Source: Methylogaea oryzae (GTDB taxonomy: Bacteria; Pseudomonadota; Gammaproteobacteria; Methylococcales; Methylococcaceae). Taken from it: a DNA stretch of 64,000 nucleotides. Below the pieces are notes generated by a model. It was given only the letters and a program-made list of their open reading frames with translations. It ran no database searches and had not been told where the DNA came from. The first letter of the stretch is position 1, and each line of letters begins with the position of its first letter. The translations under genes and the position numbers were made by a program. The stretch covers positions 1,854,001 to 1,918,000 of the forward strand of contig NZ_AP019782.1 of NCBI RefSeq assembly GCF_019669985.1, given 5' to 3'. Positions 10,930 through 20,669 of the stretch are shown here, piece after piece.

Positions 10930-11530
10930 ATGGACACCCCGTCGTTTGAGGGAAAATCAACATCCGGTAAGCCGGCCCGCCTCCTTGGCCGCGTAGTGGA
11001 GCGCACCTGCGTGAACACTCTTCGCGTCCAACCGAGGAAGCCTACGTTCACTGGATTAAACGCTTCATTGTGTTCCATGGCAAGCGCCATCTGGCCGAAA
11101 TGGGCGGCGCGGAGGTGGAAGCTTTTTTATCGGCGCTGGCTGTCGAACGCAACGTCGCCGCCAGTACTCAGCATCTTGCGTTCTCGGCCGGCCATTCTTT
11201 TTCTTTATAAGGAAGTGCTGCTGATCGAGTTACTCTGGCTGGACAATATTGTTCGTGCAAAGAAACCCCGCCGTTTGCCCACGGTGTTGTCGTGCGACGA
11301 AGTGCACAGGCTGTTGGCGCACACGGAAGGAACGCCCTACTGGCGGTGCGGCTGTTATTCGGTACCGGTATGCGGTTACGGGAAGGGCTGCGATTGCGCG
11401 TGAAGGACGCGGATTTCGACCGGTGGGAGATTCTGATACGCAGAACCGTGCAGGAATTGCTCGGCCACAAGGACGCGAGCACGACGATGATTTACACCCA
11501 CGTGTTGATGAACCCGGGGCGGACAAGGGA
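10930..11530 (+). pseudogene. Decayed integron-type tyrosine recombinase (IntI/XerC-like)
   Basis: Pieces of one integrase appear in successive frames: RLLGRVVERTCVN, then after a shift TEEAYVHWIKRFIVFHGKRH, then AILFLYKEVLL...LPTVLSCDEVHRLLAHTEGTPYW, then AVRLLFGTGMRLREGLRLRVKD. At ...ILIR the text jumps directly to RTVQELLGHKDASTTMIYTHV, the C-terminal block with the catalytic tyrosine. Roughly 100 residues are therefore deleted internally, including the middle catalytic residues. At least three frameshifts, one in-frame stop and this deletion make it non-functional. It marks an old integration event between ppk and ppx. Confidence 0.85.
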
Positions 11531-11577
11531 TAGAGTCCGCTGGATACGATGTGAATTCGTCTCGCGGCGGCGTTTTC

Positions 11578-13080
11578 TCAGCAATAGCTCAACTTGATGC
11601 CCGCTTCGGCCAGATAGGCCGCTTCCTGGGCCAAGTCCGCCTCCGTCAGCGGGTGCTGCAGCAGCCAATCGGGCGGGAAGCGCAATACGGCGCCCATTTC
11701 GTTGGCGTCCAGGCTTAGCGGCGGCAGGGGATCTCCGTGACGGCCGCGGTGCAGTACGACCGCGAGGCGCAACAGCCAAGCCAGCGTCGGCGCTTGTCGG
11801 TTCCAGGGCGCCACCAAGTCCTTGAACAGTTTGCTCGGGAATTTGCGGCGATGGGACTGGACCAGGGTCGCCAGCAGCTTTTGATCCTGCTGGGAGAAGC
11901 CGGGCAAGTCGGCGTTTTCTATGATGTAGGCGCCGTGCTTGTGGTATTGGTGGTGGGCGATGTCCAAGCCGATTTCGTGCAAGCGCGCCGCCCAATCCAG
12001 CCACTGCAGGGCCTCTTCTTCGTCCGCTAGGCCGCCGCTGAACTGGGTTTGCGGCAGGAAACGGCGCAGGGTGTCGGTGATGCGCTCGGCATGGGCGTCG
12101 TCCGCGTGGAAACGCTTGGCGAGATCGGCGACGCTTTGCGCTCGCACGTCCTCGTGGCGGAAGCGGCCCAGCAGGTCGTAAATCAAACCTTCCCGCAGCG
12201 CGCCGTCGGACACGATCATGCGCTCGATTTTCAAGGTCTGGAAGGTGGCGTACAAAATGGCCAGTCCGCCGGGGAACACCGGGGCCCGCTGCGGGTTCAG
12301 GTCGGGCAGGCGCAGCTTATCCACGTGCCCGGCGGCGATAACCGCCTCCACCAGCTTTTCTAAGGCGGAGGGAGTGATGCCTTGATTGCTCCAGCCTAGG
12401 CTGGAAATCAGCTTGTTGACCGCCCGCAAGGTACCCGAAGCGCCGATGGCTTCCTGCCAGCGGCCGTTGTGCAATTGCATGGCGCAGGGTTCCAGTTCCT
12501 GTTGCGCGGCGATGACGGCGCGCTTGAACGCCTTGGCGCTGATCTTGCCGTCGGCGAAAAAGCGGTTGGTCATGGACACGCAGCCCATGTCGAGGCTTTC
12601 CTTGAAACGGGTTTGCATGCTTTCGCCGATGATGTATTCGGTGCTGCCGCCGCCGATGTCCATGACCATGCGGGTTTTGTCGTCGAAGGCCAGGCTGCGG
12701 GCCACTCCCAGGTAGATCAAGCGGGCTTCTTCGATGCCGGAGACGATTTCGATGGGATGGCCCAGGGCCTGCTCGGCTTTGGCGAGAAAGGCTTCCGCGT
12801 CGCTGGTGGTGCGCAAGGTTTTGGTGCCGACGGCGCGGACGCTGCCGTGCGGCAGATCCCTGACCCGTTGCCCGAAGCGCTCCAGGCATTCCAGCGCGCG
12901 CTGTTGCGCCGCTTCGGTCAGTTTTCCCGACTTCGTCAGGCCGGCGCCGAGCCGCACCATTTCGCGCAGGCGGTCCTGGGTTTGCAACTGGCCGTCGCGC
13001 CAGTTGGCGATGAGCATGTGGAAGCTGTTGGAGCCGAGATCGACCGCGGCGACGGTTTGCGGGGTTTTGCTTTTAGGCAC
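11578..13080 (-). CDS. ppx: Exopolyphosphatase (Ppx/GppA family)
   Basis: Releases phosphate from polyphosphate chain ends; GppA-type enzymes also hydrolyse pppGpp. The 500-residue protein starts MPKSKTPQTVAAVDLGSNSFHMLIA, giving the phosphate-1 motif of the ASKHA fold, and has the phosphate-2 region VMDIGGGSTEYIIG. The C-terminal half is the HD-like domain (LHEIGLDIAHHQYHKHGAYI). It lies downstream of dxs on the same strand, 130 bases apart, and faces ppk across the accessory island. Length and motifs suit Ppx, but Ppx and GppA are hard to separate by sequence. Confidence 0.92.
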   Translation of the reverse strand: MPKSKTPQTVAAVDLGSNSFHMLIANWRDGQLQTQDRLREMVRLGAGLTKSGKLTEAAQQRALECLERFGQRVRDLPHGSVRAVGTKTLRTTSDAEAFLAKAEQALGHPIEIVSGIEEARLIYLGVARSLAFDDKTRMVMDIGGGSTEYIIGESMQTRFKESLDMGCVSMTNRFFADGKISAKAFKRAVIAAQQELEPCAMQLHNGRWQEAIGASGTLRAVNKLISSLGWSNQGITPSALEKLVEAVIAAGHVDKLRLPDLNPQRAPVFPGGLAILYATFQTLKIERMIVSDGALREGLIYDLLGRFRHEDVRAQSVADLAKRFHADDAHAERITDTLRRFLPQTQFSGGLADEEEALQWLDWAARLHEIGLDIAHHQYHKHGAYIIENADLPGFSQQDQKLLATLVQSHRRKFPSKLFKDLVAPWNRQAPTLAWLLRLAVVLHRGRHGDPLPPLSLDANEMGAVLRFPPDWLLQHPLTEADLAQEAAYLAEAGIKLSYC

Positions 13081-13144
13081 GGGTAGGCGATTCCAAATCG
13101 TTTAAGCCGCGGGGGGGCGGCGGCGACGGTTGCGGCCAACGCGA

Positions 13145-13169
13145 CAACGGCCGGGAAAGCCGGCCGTTG
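13145..13169 (-). other. Strong hairpin between dxs and ppx
   Basis: CAACGGCCGG, a five-base loop and CCGGCCGTTG form a perfect 10-bp stem. It lies in the 130-base gap between dxs and ppx. No U-tract follows in either direction, so it is not a classical terminator. It could affect mRNA stability or partial readthrough. Confidence 0.5.
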
Positions 13170-13210
13170 CGCGCCTTAGCGCGGAAAAATACAGCGATTG
13201 CGCGCCGCTG

Positions 13211-15076
13211 TCACATGGCTTGCAGGCGGCTTTCGATGCTTTTGCGTATGCCGTCGGCATCCAGGCCGACAAGGGCCAGCAGTTCCTCGCGGCCGCCCTG
13301 CTCGACGAAAATATCCGGCAAGCCCAGGTTTAGCACGGTTTTGACGATGCCCTGGCTGTGCAGGTATTCCTGTACGCCGCTGCCGGCGCCGCCGGCGATG
13401 ACGTTTTCTTCCACGGTGACGATCAGGTCGTGGCTTTGCGCCATTTGCTGGATCAGCGCTTCGTCCAGCGGTTTGACGAAGCGCATGTTCACCACGGTGG
13501 CGCCCAACTGCTCGCCGGCGGCCAGGGCCGGCGTCACCATGCTGCCGAAGGCGAGGATGGCGATGTGCTGCCCTTCGCGGCGAACTTCGCCTTTGCCTAA
13601 GGGCAGGGCGGACATTTTTTTGTCCACCGCCACCGCGGGGCCGCGTCCGCGCGGATAACGCACTGCTGCGGGGCCTTGGTGCATGTAGCCGGTGTAAAGC
13701 ATTTGCCGTGCTTCGTTTTCATCGGCGGGGGCCATCACCACCATATTGGGGATGCAGCGCAGGTAGCTGTGGTCGAAGGCGCCGGCGTGGGTCGGGCCGT
13801 CCGGGCCCACCAGGCCGGCGCGGTCCAGGGCGAACAGCACCGGCAGGTTTTGCAGGGCCACGTCGTGCACCAGCTGGTCGTAGCCGCGCTGCAGGAAAGT
13901 GGAGTAGATCGCCACGACCGGATGGTAGCCTTCGCAAGCCATGCCGGCCGCCACGGTGACCGCGTGCTGTTCGGCGATGCTCACGTCGAAATAACGGTCG
14001 GGGAAGCGCTGCTCGAATTCCACCAGTCCCGAGCCCTCGCGCATGGCGGGGGTGACGCCCAGCAGTTTCGAGTCTTGCTCCGCCATGTCGCACAGCCATT
14101 GGCCGAAAACCTCGGTGTAAGTGGGCGTGCCGGGCTTGGCCTTGGGCAGATGATCCTTGCTCGGGTCGAACGCGCCGACGCCGTGGTAGGCCACCGGATC
14201 TTTTTCCGCCGGGCCGAAGCCTTTGCCTTTCTTGGTGACGATATGCAGGAATCGCGGACCTTTCAGTTCGCGCAGGTTACGCAGGGTGGTAACGAGGATG
14301 TCCAGATCGTGGCCGTCGATGGGGCCGATGTAGTTGAAGCCGAGTTCTTCGAACAAGGTGCCGGGGGCCACCATGCCTTTAACGTGTTCCTCGGCGCGGC
14401 GCGCCAGTTCCCATACGCTGGGCACGCCGGACAGCAATTGCTTGCTGCCTTCGCGCATGCTGGAGTAGAACTTGGAGGACAGGATGCGCGCCAGATAGTT
14501 GTTCAAGGCGCCGACGTTGGGCGAAATGGACATTTCGTTGTCGTTGAGCACCACCAGCAGGTTGGCGTCCAGGCAACCGGCGTGGTTCAGCGCCTCGAAC
14601 GCCATGCCGCCGGTGATGCCGCCGTCGCCGATGATGGCCACCGCGTGGCTGTCGCGCTTGTCCAGGGAGGCGGCGATGGCCATGCCCAAGGCTGCGCTGA
14701 TCGAGGTGCTGGAATGGCCGACGCCGAAGGCGTCGTAGCGGCTTTCCTCGCGGCAGGGAAAGGCGGACAGGCCGTCTTTCTGGCGGATGGTGCCGAGGCG
14801 GTCGCGGCGGCCGGTGAGGATCTTGTGGGGATAGGCCTGGTGGCCCACGTCCCACACCAGGGGATCGCTGGGGGTGTCGAACACGTAGTGCAGGGCGATG
14901 GTGAGTTCCACCGTGCCGAGGCCCGCGGCGAAATGCCCGCCGGACTGGCTGACGCTGTCCACCATGAATGCGCGAAGCTCGGCCGCCAATTGCGGCAATT
15001 TTTCCGGCGGCAGCGCCCGCAGGTCTTCGGGGGAATCGATGGTGCGCAGGAGTCCGTATTGCTGTTGCTCAGTCAT
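13211..15076 (-). CDS. dxs: 1-deoxy-D-xylulose-5-phosphate synthase
   Basis: Condenses pyruvate with glyceraldehyde 3-phosphate to DXP, the first step of the MEP isoprenoid pathway; needs thiamine diphosphate and Mg2+. At 621 residues it has the usual length. The thiamine-binding [15 protein letters not shown]...NDNEMS motif is clear, as are the N-terminal substrate histidine region ([12 protein letters not shown]) and the transketolase-like [18 protein letters not shown]. It follows ispA and xseB on the same strand, a common gammaproteobacterial order, and supplies precursors for IspA. About 175 bases separate it from ispA. Confidence 0.97.
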   Translation of the reverse strand: MTEQQQYGLLRTIDSPEDLRALPPEKLPQLAAELRAFMVDSVSQSGGHFAAGLGTVELTIALHYVFDTPSDPLVWDVGHQAYPHKILTGRRDRLGTIRQKDGLSAFPCREESRYDAFGVGHSSTSISAALGMAIAASLDKRDSHAVAIIGDGGITGGMAFEALNHAGCLDANLLVVLNDNEMSISPNVGALNNYLARILSSKFYSSMREGSKQLLSGVPSVWELARRAEEHVKGMVAPGTLFEELGFNYIGPIDGHDLDILVTTLRNLRELKGPRFLHIVTKKGKGFGPAEKDPVAYHGVGAFDPSKDHLPKAKPGTPTYTEVFGQWLCDMAEQDSKLLGVTPAMREGSGLVEFEQRFPDRYFDVSIAEQHAVTVAAGMACEGYHPVVAIYSTFLQRGYDQLVHDVALQNLPVLFALDRAGLVGPDGPTHAGAFDHSYLRCIPNMVVMAPADENEARQMLYTGYMHQGPAAVRYPRGRGPAVAVDKKMSALPLGKGEVRREGQHIAILAFGSMVTPALAAGEQLGATVVNMRFVKPLDEALIQQMAQSHDLIVTVEENVIAGGAGSGVQEYLHSQGIVKTVLNLGLPDIFVEQGGREELLALVGLDADGIRKSIESRLQAM

Positions 15077-15250
15077 GTCGCCTGTCTGTCTCTAGTGTGT
15101 CGCGGCCTGGGCCGTCATTAAATCCGAGTAATTCTCTGGTGATTATGGCTTTCCCGCCAGGCACCTGGCAAGAACGAACGCGGAATACGGCCCCGAAAGG
15201 GTTCGGGAAGGCGGAACTTCCCGAGTGTTTCAAGGGATAATGGCCGGTTG

Positions 15251-16153
15251 TTAGTGGCGGCGCTCGATGATGTACAAGGAAATCGCCTTCAACATGTCCG
15301 CGTTGGCGCCGAGCGGTTCCAGGGCGGCGACGGCTTGGTCGTGCATGTCGCGCGCTTTTTGTTTAGCGCCGGCCATGCCCAGCAGGGCGGGATAGGTGGG
15401 CTTGTTGTTGTCCCGATCCTTGCCTTGGGTTTTGCCCAGGGTGGCGGTGTCGCTCTCTTCGTCCAGGATGTCGTCCTGGATCTGGAACGACAGGCCGATG
15501 CACTTGGCGTAGTGGTCGAGCCGGTCCAGGGTGTCGGCGGAAATGCCGGCATCGGCCAAGGCGGCCATTTTGACGCTGGCGCGGATCAGGGCGCCGGTCT
15601 TGTGGATGTGCATGTTTTCCAGTTCGGGCAAGGTGATGCTTTGCCCAACCGAGGCCAGGTCGATGGCTTGGCCGCCGACCATGCCCGCCGCGCCGCTGGC
15701 CACCGCCAGGGTGTCGATCATGGCCAAACGCTGTTCGGCGCTGACGGCCATGGACGGGTCGTGGGCCAGCACGTGGAAAGCCAGGGCTTGCAAACCGTCG
15801 CCGGCCAGGATGGCGGTGGCTTCGTCGAAAGCCTTGTGGCAGGTGGGCTTGCCGCGGCGCAGGTCGTCGTCGTCCATGGCCGGCAGATCGTCGTGGATCA
15901 GCGAATAGACGTGGATGAATTCCACCGCGCAGGCCGGGCCGTCCAGGCGGTCCAGGTCCAGACCCAACGCCTTGCCGGTGGCATAGGCCAACATCGGCCG
16001 CATACGCTTGCCGCCGCCCAGCACGGAGTAACGCATGGCTTCGTGCAGTTTTTGCGGCAGCTTGGCGGCGGGCGGCAGTCGATGATCCAGGGCGGCTTCC
16101 GCGCGTTCCTGGCATTCCGCCATGAAGGCGGTCAAACGGTTGTCAGTTGTCAT
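15251..16153 (-). CDS. ispA: Farnesyl diphosphate synthase (polyprenyl synthetase)
   Basis: Condenses isopentenyl diphosphate with dimethylallyl and geranyl diphosphate to farnesyl diphosphate. The 300-residue protein has the first aspartate-rich motif ([20 protein letters not shown]) and the second ([13 protein letters not shown]), plus GGGKRMRP near the N terminus. The ATG at 16153 lies inside the end of xseB (11-base overlap), so translation is probably coupled. Chain-length specificity is inferred from context and similarity to IspA, not proven. Confidence 0.94.
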   Translation of the reverse strand: MTTDNRLTAFMAECQERAEAALDHRLPPAAKLPQKLHEAMRYSVLGGGKRMRPMLAYATGKALGLDLDRLDGPACAVEFIHVYSLIHDDLPAMDDDDLRRGKPTCHKAFDEATAILAGDGLQALAFHVLAHDPSMAVSAEQRLAMIDTLAVASGAAGMVGGQAIDLASVGQSITLPELENMHIHKTGALIRASVKMAALADAGISADTLDRLDHYAKCIGLSFQIQDDILDEESDTATLGKTQGKDRDNNKPTYPALLGMAGAKQKARDMHDQAVAALEPLGANADMLKAISLYIIERRH

Positions 16154-16379
16154 TGGTAACGGTGAACGGCTTGAGTTGAATTTGGCCTTCTTCTTCCAGA
16201 AGGACTTGAATCTTTTGTTCGGCTTCCTTGAGCGCTTTTTGGCAAACACGGGTCAATTGCACGCCGCGCTCGAATGCTTTGAGGGATTCTTCCAGGCTGA
16301 TATCGCCTTGTTCCAGGCGTTCAACCAGCTGTTCCAGTTCTTCCAGGGACTCTTCGAAACGAGGGGATTTTTTTGTCAT
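16143..16379 (-). CDS. xseB: Exodeoxyribonuclease VII small subunit
   Basis: The 78-residue small subunit of exonuclease VII, a single-strand DNA exonuclease completed by XseA, which is not in this window. It is a coiled-coil-like helical protein with the family signature [32 protein letters not shown]. The ATG at 16379 gives [10 protein letters not shown], the expected N terminus; the longer frame upstream is not needed. It is the first gene of the xseB-ispA-dxs cluster and overlaps ispA by 11 bases. Confidence 0.93.
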   Translation of the reverse strand: MTKKSPRFEESLEELEQLVERLEQGDISLEESLKAFERGVQLTRVCQKALKEAEQKIQVLLEEEGQIQLKPFTVTNDN

Positions 16380-16539
16380 GAGTTGGGAAAAACCGTCGTG
16401 GCCGTATCCGGCTCGCTGCCATGGAAAGCGCAAAACGGGTGGTATTATAAACCCAAGCCTATGGTCGCGGTGACGTTTTGGCCGGTTTAGCGCCGGAAAT
16501 GCGAACCGCTTTGCCCTGAAACCTGTTTGATCGAACCTT

Positions 16540-18426
16540 ATGAACCAAACCTACGACGCTTCCGCCATCGAAGTGCTGAGCGGCCTGGACCCGGTGCGCC
16601 GGCGTCCGGGCATGTACACGGATACCTCCCGCCCCAACCATTTGGTGCAGGAAGTGGTGGACAACAGCGTGGACGAGGCTTTGGCCGGCCATGCCAAGCG
16701 TATCGAGGTGGTGTTGCTGAAGGACGGCGGCGTGCAGGTGTCCGACGACGGGCGCGGCATGCCGGTGGACGTGCATCCCGAGCTGGGCGTGTCCGGCGTG
16801 GAGGTGATCCTCACCAAGCTGCACGCCGGCGGCAAGTTTTCCGGCAAAAACTACCGCTTTTCCGGCGGTCTACACGGCGTCGGCGTGTCGGTGGTGAATG
16901 CTTTGTCCAAGCGCCTTGAGGTGGAGGTCAAGCGCGGCGGCAAGGTCTACACCATGGCGTTCGCCGACGGCGACAAGCGGACCGAGCTGACGGAAACCGG
17001 CACCGTCGCCAAGCGCGACACCGGCAGCACCGTGCGCTTCTGGCCCGATGAAAGCTATTTCGACACGCCGAAAATCGCCGTCAACAAGTTGGCGCTGCTG
17101 CTGCGCGCCAAGGCGGTGCTGTGTCCGGGGCTGGAAATCACCCTGAAGGACGAAGCCGGCGAGGAAACCCAGACCTGGCTGTACCAAAACGGCCTGCCGG
17201 ATTATTTGCAGGGCCAGTTGCAGGGCGTGGAATGCATTCCGCCCGAGCCCTTTGTCGGTGCGATGGAAAGCGAGCACGAGGCGGTGGACTGGGCGATTCT
17301 TTGGACGCCGGAAGGCGGCGAAGCCATCGCCGAAAGCTACGTCAACCTAGTGCCCACGCCCCAGGGCGGCACCCACGTCAACGGCTTGCGCACCGGGCTG
17401 ACCGACGCGGTGCGCGAATTCTGCGACTTCCGCAATTTGCTGCCGCGCGGCGTGAAGATCGCCCCGGAAGACGTGTGGGAGCGCTGCCATTACGTGCTGT
17501 CGGTGAAAATGCAGGAGCCGCAGTTCGCCGGCCAGACCAAGGAGCGCTTGAGTTCGCGCGAATGCGCCGTGTTCGTCGCCGGCGTGGTGAAGGACGCGCT
17601 GAGTTTATGGCTCAACCAGCATCCGGCGGTGGGCGAGCAATTGGCGCAGCTGGTCATCGACATCGCGCAAAAGCGTCTGCGCGCCAGCAAGATCGTCGCT
17701 CGCAAAAAAGTCGCTTCCGGCCCGGCGCTGCCCGGCAAGCTGGCCGATTGCAGCTCCCAGGATTTGGCGCAGACCGAGCTGTTCCTGGTGGAAGGCGATT
17801 CCGCCGGCGGCTCCGCCAAGCAGGCCCGCGAGCGTGAGTTCCAGGCCATCATGCCGTTGCGCGGCAAAATCCTGAACACCTGGGAGGTGGAGTCCACCGC
17901 CGTGCTGGCTTCCCAGGAAGTGCACGACATCACCGTTGCCATCGGTGTGGAGCCCGGTTCGCCGGATTTGACCGGGCTGCGTTACGGCAAAATCTGCATC
18001 CTGGCCGACGCCGATTCCGACGGCAACCACATCGCCACCTTGTTGTGCGCCTTGTTCCTGCGCCACTTCCGTCCCTTGGTGGAAGCCGGCCACGTGTTCG
18101 TCGCCATGCCGCCGCTGTACCGCATCGATTTGGGCAAGGAAGTGTTCTACGCCTTGGACGATGCGGAAAAACAAGGGATTCTGGATCGCTTGGCGGCGGA
18201 GAAAAAGCGCGGCAAGCCCACGGTTACCCGCTTCAAAGGGCTGGGCGAGATGAATCCCTTGCAATTGCGGGAGACCACCATGAATCGCGACACCCGCCGC
18301 CTGGTGCAAATGACGGTGGAGCAGGACGACGGGACCGCCGAGCGCATGGATATGCTGCTCGGCAAAAAGCGCGCGTCGGATCGGCGGGTATGGTTGGAAG
18401 AGAAGGGCAATTTGGCCGAAGTGTAG
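16540..18426 (+). CDS. parE: DNA topoisomerase IV subunit B
   Basis: ATPase subunit of topoisomerase IV, which decatenates daughter chromosomes with ParC. The 628-residue protein has the GHKL ATP site ([40 protein letters not shown]) and the TOPRIM region ([37 protein letters not shown]). Its length fits ParE rather than the roughly 800-residue GyrB of gammaproteobacteria. It is transcribed divergently from xseB, with 160 bases between them. No parC lies nearby. Confidence 0.95.
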   Translation: MNQTYDASAIEVLSGLDPVRRRPGMYTDTSRPNHLVQEVVDNSVDEALAGHAKRIEVVLLKDGGVQVSDDGRGMPVDVHPELGVSGVEVILTKLHAGGKFSGKNYRFSGGLHGVGVSVVNALSKRLEVEVKRGGKVYTMAFADGDKRTELTETGTVAKRDTGSTVRFWPDESYFDTPKIAVNKLALLLRAKAVLCPGLEITLKDEAGEETQTWLYQNGLPDYLQGQLQGVECIPPEPFVGAMESEHEAVDWAILWTPEGGEAIAESYVNLVPTPQGGTHVNGLRTGLTDAVREFCDFRNLLPRGVKIAPEDVWERCHYVLSVKMQEPQFAGQTKERLSSRECAVFVAGVVKDALSLWLNQHPAVGEQLAQLVIDIAQKRLRASKIVARKKVASGPALPGKLADCSSQDLAQTELFLVEGDSAGGSAKQAREREFQAIMPLRGKILNTWEVESTAVLASQEVHDITVAIGVEPGSPDLTGLRYGKICILADADSDGNHIATLLCALFLRHFRPLVEAGHVFVAMPPLYRIDLGKEVFYALDDAEKQGILDRLAAEKKRGKPTVTRFKGLGEMNPLQLRETTMNRDTRRLVQMTVEQDDGTAERMDMLLGKKRASDRRVWLEEKGNLAEV

Positions 18427-18438
18427 GCTTGCGGTTCG

Positions 18439-19923
18439 TCATGCCGCGGCCGTTTCACCCAGCAGGACCGCCAACTTGTCCATCAATGCTTGCCGTCGCG
18501 CGCTATCCTCGCCGTAGCGGGCATTGGCGGCTTTGACGTCCGCGCCGCAATGGACGCAGTCGGTTTCGTCGGCATAAACAAAACAATCGCAGTTGCGGCA
18601 CAACACCAGCCGCTCCGGCACCGCGCCTTGGCGCGCGCGGCGGGCGGCATCCGGTATTTTTTCGAGGAAGCCGAAGCGGGCTTGTTGGTTGGCGCCGACG
18701 CCGAATGTTTCCTCCAGCCGTTCGCCGTCGTGATTTTCCAATACCAGCTTGAACGCGCCTATGGCGAAGGGCGTCTTTGCGGCGTCGGCGATTTTTTCCA
18801 CCCTTTCGCGTAGGCCTTCCTTGGCCAACTGGCTCACCCGGTAATAACAATAGGGATTGTTGCCCGGCCGGCCGAACAGGGAGTCCGAGGTCCAGGTGCA
18901 TCCCCCGCGGCATAGGGCGGCGTAATAGCAGCTGCTGCAAAAGCCCCACAGTTGTTCGGCGCTACGCAGCCGGTTGAAATACAGCTCCTTGCTTTCATGC
19001 CACAGCTCGCGCAACGGCGCGTTGCGCACATTGCCGCCGCTATAGCCGTCGGTGGCCAGGGAAGGGCAGCCTTTGATCGAGCCGTTTGCTTCCAACCCGA
19101 TCGCCGTTTGTCCGGCGCCGCAGCCGGTCCAATGGGTGGGCGTGTCTTCGTATGTGCGGAACAGATGCTCGTATGGGCCGAAATAGCCGATATTGTTGCC
19201 GGCGATAATCAGCAGGTTGTTGTCGACGCCTTTGTGGTACAGGCGGGCGATCAGCGGCATCAGTTCGGCCAATTGGTAGGGCTGCAGCAACTGCTCGGGA
19301 TTATCCACCGCATTGCCCATGGCGACCGCCAGTTGCAACTGCCAATGGGTGACGCCGGCGGCGATCAAGCGGTCCATCAATTCGGGCAGCACCCGCATGG
19401 ATTCGGGGCCGATGACGGTATTGGCGCTGATGCGCAGGCCCAGCTCACGGGCCAGGCGCAAAGTTTCGAAGGCGTTGGCGTAGGAGCCCGGCACGCCGCG
19501 CGTTCGATCGTGCACCGCTTCCAGCCCGTCGATGGAGACGCCGATGCCTTGCAAGCCGGCGGCCGCGGCGTCGGATAGGCGCTTCGCGTCAAGGTTCCAG
19601 CCGCCGGTTTGAATCGCGCAATAAATGCCGTGGGAGCGTATGGCCCGGACGATTTCCAGCCAGTCCTTTCGCAAATAGGCCTCACCGCCGATCAGGGTGA
19701 TTTCCCGTGTGCCCATCTCCGCCAGTTGCTCGACTACGGACAAGCATTCCGCCGTGCTCAGCTCGTCCGAGCGGGCCTTGCCGGCACGGGAGCCGCAATG
19801 CTGGCATTTTTGGTTGCAGGCCAGGGTGATTTCCCACACCACGTGGACGGGCACGTAGTTGATCAGATCGTCGTCGTTGCGGAAACGCGCCGGTTGATTT
19901 TGCGGCTGTGTCGTTGCTTCCAT
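18439..19923 (-). CDS. Radical SAM/SPASM peptide maturase candidate
   Basis: A 494-residue radical SAM enzyme. The [4Fe-4S] motif CxxxCxxC is at C36, C40 and C43 (ACNQKCQHCG), followed by GGEAYLRKDW. A SPASM auxiliary-cluster region follows (CGAGQTAIGLEANGSIKGCPS, then FCSSCYYAALCRGGC). A C-terminal cysteine cluster (CRNCDCFVYADETDCVHCG) looks like an extra zinc ribbon or rubredoxin-like module. I recall a maturase family named for a GDL motif in associated small peptides, and all three intact upstream peptides carry SGDL or SGDI; I could not check the name. The start at 19923 is chosen because upstream sequence in frame is the decayed fourth peptide read out of frame. Substrate and reaction are inferred only. 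Confidence 0.85.
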   Translation of the reverse strand: MEATTQPQNQPARFRNDDDLINYVPVHVVWEITLACNQKCQHCGSRAGKARSDELSTAECLSVVEQLAEMGTREITLIGGEAYLRKDWLEIVRAIRSHGIYCAIQTGGWNLDAKRLSDAAAAGLQGIGVSIDGLEAVHDRTRGVPGSYANAFETLRLARELGLRISANTVIGPESMRVLPELMDRLIAAGVTHWQLQLAVAMGNAVDNPEQLLQPYQLAELMPLIARLYHKGVDNNLLIIAGNNIGYFGPYEHLFRTYEDTPTHWTGCGAGQTAIGLEANGSIKGCPSLATDGYSGGNVRNAPLRELWHESKELYFNRLRSAEQLWGFCSSCYYAALCRGGCTWTSDSLFGRPGNNPYCYYRVSQLAKEGLRERVEKIADAAKTPFAIGAFKLVLENHDGERLEETFGVGANQQARFGFLEKIPDAARRARQGAVPERLVLCRNCDCFVYADETDCVHCGADVKAANARYGEDSARRQALMDKLAVLLGETAAA

Positions 19924-19997
19924 TCGAAAGCCCTTTGGGAGTGGCGAGAAAAGGCGTTCGGCCGCCATGGCGGAGGCCGAACCAAGGGAGTAACAAG

Positions 19998-20159
19998 TTA
20001 TCTTGCTTTGCGTTTTGCGATTTCTATTTTCAAAACCCGCAAGGCCGCTGATATATCGCCGAAATTGTTCAGGCGATTTTCCGTCCGATGCCGGATCGCT
20101 TTGGTTTCTTCCGGATTCCCGCCGGCAGTTGCTGCTGGTTTGGCGGCGCCATGGGGCAT
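19998..20159 (-). pseudogene. Diverged fourth DUF1843-like peptide copy
   Basis: A 53-codon frame from ATG 20159 to TAA 19998, lying in the gap before the radical SAM gene. Its C-terminal half, GDISAALRVLKIEIAK, matches the SAALQVLKVEIAK end of the three intact peptides. The upstream part aligns to them without gaps from the glycine at residue 4 onward. The GDL core has become GNP, the conserved cysteine is arginine, and no ribosome-binding site is visible. It is most likely a decaying or sequence-divergent paralogue; whether it is translated is unknown. Confidence 0.65.
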
Positions 20160-20209
20160 AATCGAAACGTTCGCATTTATTACCGTTCCGGTACGAAGTT
20201 TTAATCCGC

Positions 20210-20228
20210 AACCGACGAACCGTCGGTT
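20210..20228 (-). other. Hairpin just after the first precursor-like gene
   Basis: AACCGACG, a three-base loop and CGTCGGTT form a perfect 8-bp stem that begins six bases beyond the stop codon of the peptide gene at 20234. On the transcribed (minus) strand no U-tract follows. It could be a processing or stability element that keeps peptide mRNA more abundant than maturase mRNA, a common arrangement in RiPP operons. Confidence 0.5.
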
Positions 20229-20233
20229 TTGAG

Positions 20234-20407
20234 TTATCTTCGTTCCAGTTTGGCGATTTCAACCTTCAGCACTTGCAGGGCGGCGGAAACATCTTCCGCC
20301 TTGTTCAAATGCTCTTCGGCTTGACGGCAAATGTCTTTCATTCGGCTCAAGTCGCCGCTGGCAATGGCTTCTTGTATGGCTACGCCGTAGGGGGGTATCG
20401 GGTGCAT
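20234..20407 (-). CDS. DUF1843-like small peptide, copy 1
   Basis: A 57-residue peptide, MHPIPPYGVAIQEAIASGDL..., with one cysteine (C27) and a predicted helical C terminus ending SAALQVLKVEIAKLERR. It belongs with the DUF1843 family as I remember it: small proteins with a Y-G-V/A-A opening and a central SGD motif. It is nearest the radical SAM enzyme of the three intact copies and is the likely enzyme substrate by analogy. No double-glycine leader site or secretion gene is seen nearby. The ATG at 20407 matches the start of copy 2; a longer frame upstream is not conserved. Confidence 0.75.
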   Translation of the reverse strand: MHPIPPYGVAIQEAIASGDLSRMKDICRQAEEHLNKAEDVSAALQVLKVEIAKLERR

Positions 20408-20459
20408 GGCATGTCTCGAAAAAGTCGGCCTCACCGGGGAGGCCGGGGTGTTGGAGCGC

Positions 20460-20630
20460 TTATTTTTCCAGCTTGGCGATTTCCACTTTCAGCACCTGCA
20501 GGGCGGCGGAGACGTCGCCTGCTTGTTTCAGGTGTTCTTCCGCCTGATGGCAAATTTCTTTCATTCTTTTCAGGTCGCCGCTGGCGGCCGCTTCTTGCAT
20601 GGTTACGGCATAAAGGGGAGTGGGGTGCAT
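20460..20630 (-). CDS. DUF1843-like small peptide, copy 2
   Basis: A 56-residue peptide, MHPTPLYAVTMQEAAASGDL..., closely similar to copies 1 and 3 along its whole length, with the single cysteine at C27 and the end SAALQVLKVEIAKLEK. A strong ribosome-binding site (AGGAGA) lies seven bases before the ATG. Gaps to the neighbouring copies are 52 and 39 bases, so the three form one transcription unit. Tandem duplication is the simplest origin. Confidence 0.8.
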   Translation of the reverse strand: MHPTPLYAVTMQEAAASGDLKRMKEICHQAEEHLKQAGDVSAALQVLKVEIAKLEK

Positions 20631-20669
20631 GATTCGTCTCCTATGGGCGATTGCGTGTTCCGGTTCGAC

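Noticed and set aside
19924..20262. N-terminal extension of the radical SAM protein
   Set aside because: This frame crosses the decayed peptide copy out of frame and shows no conserved domain.
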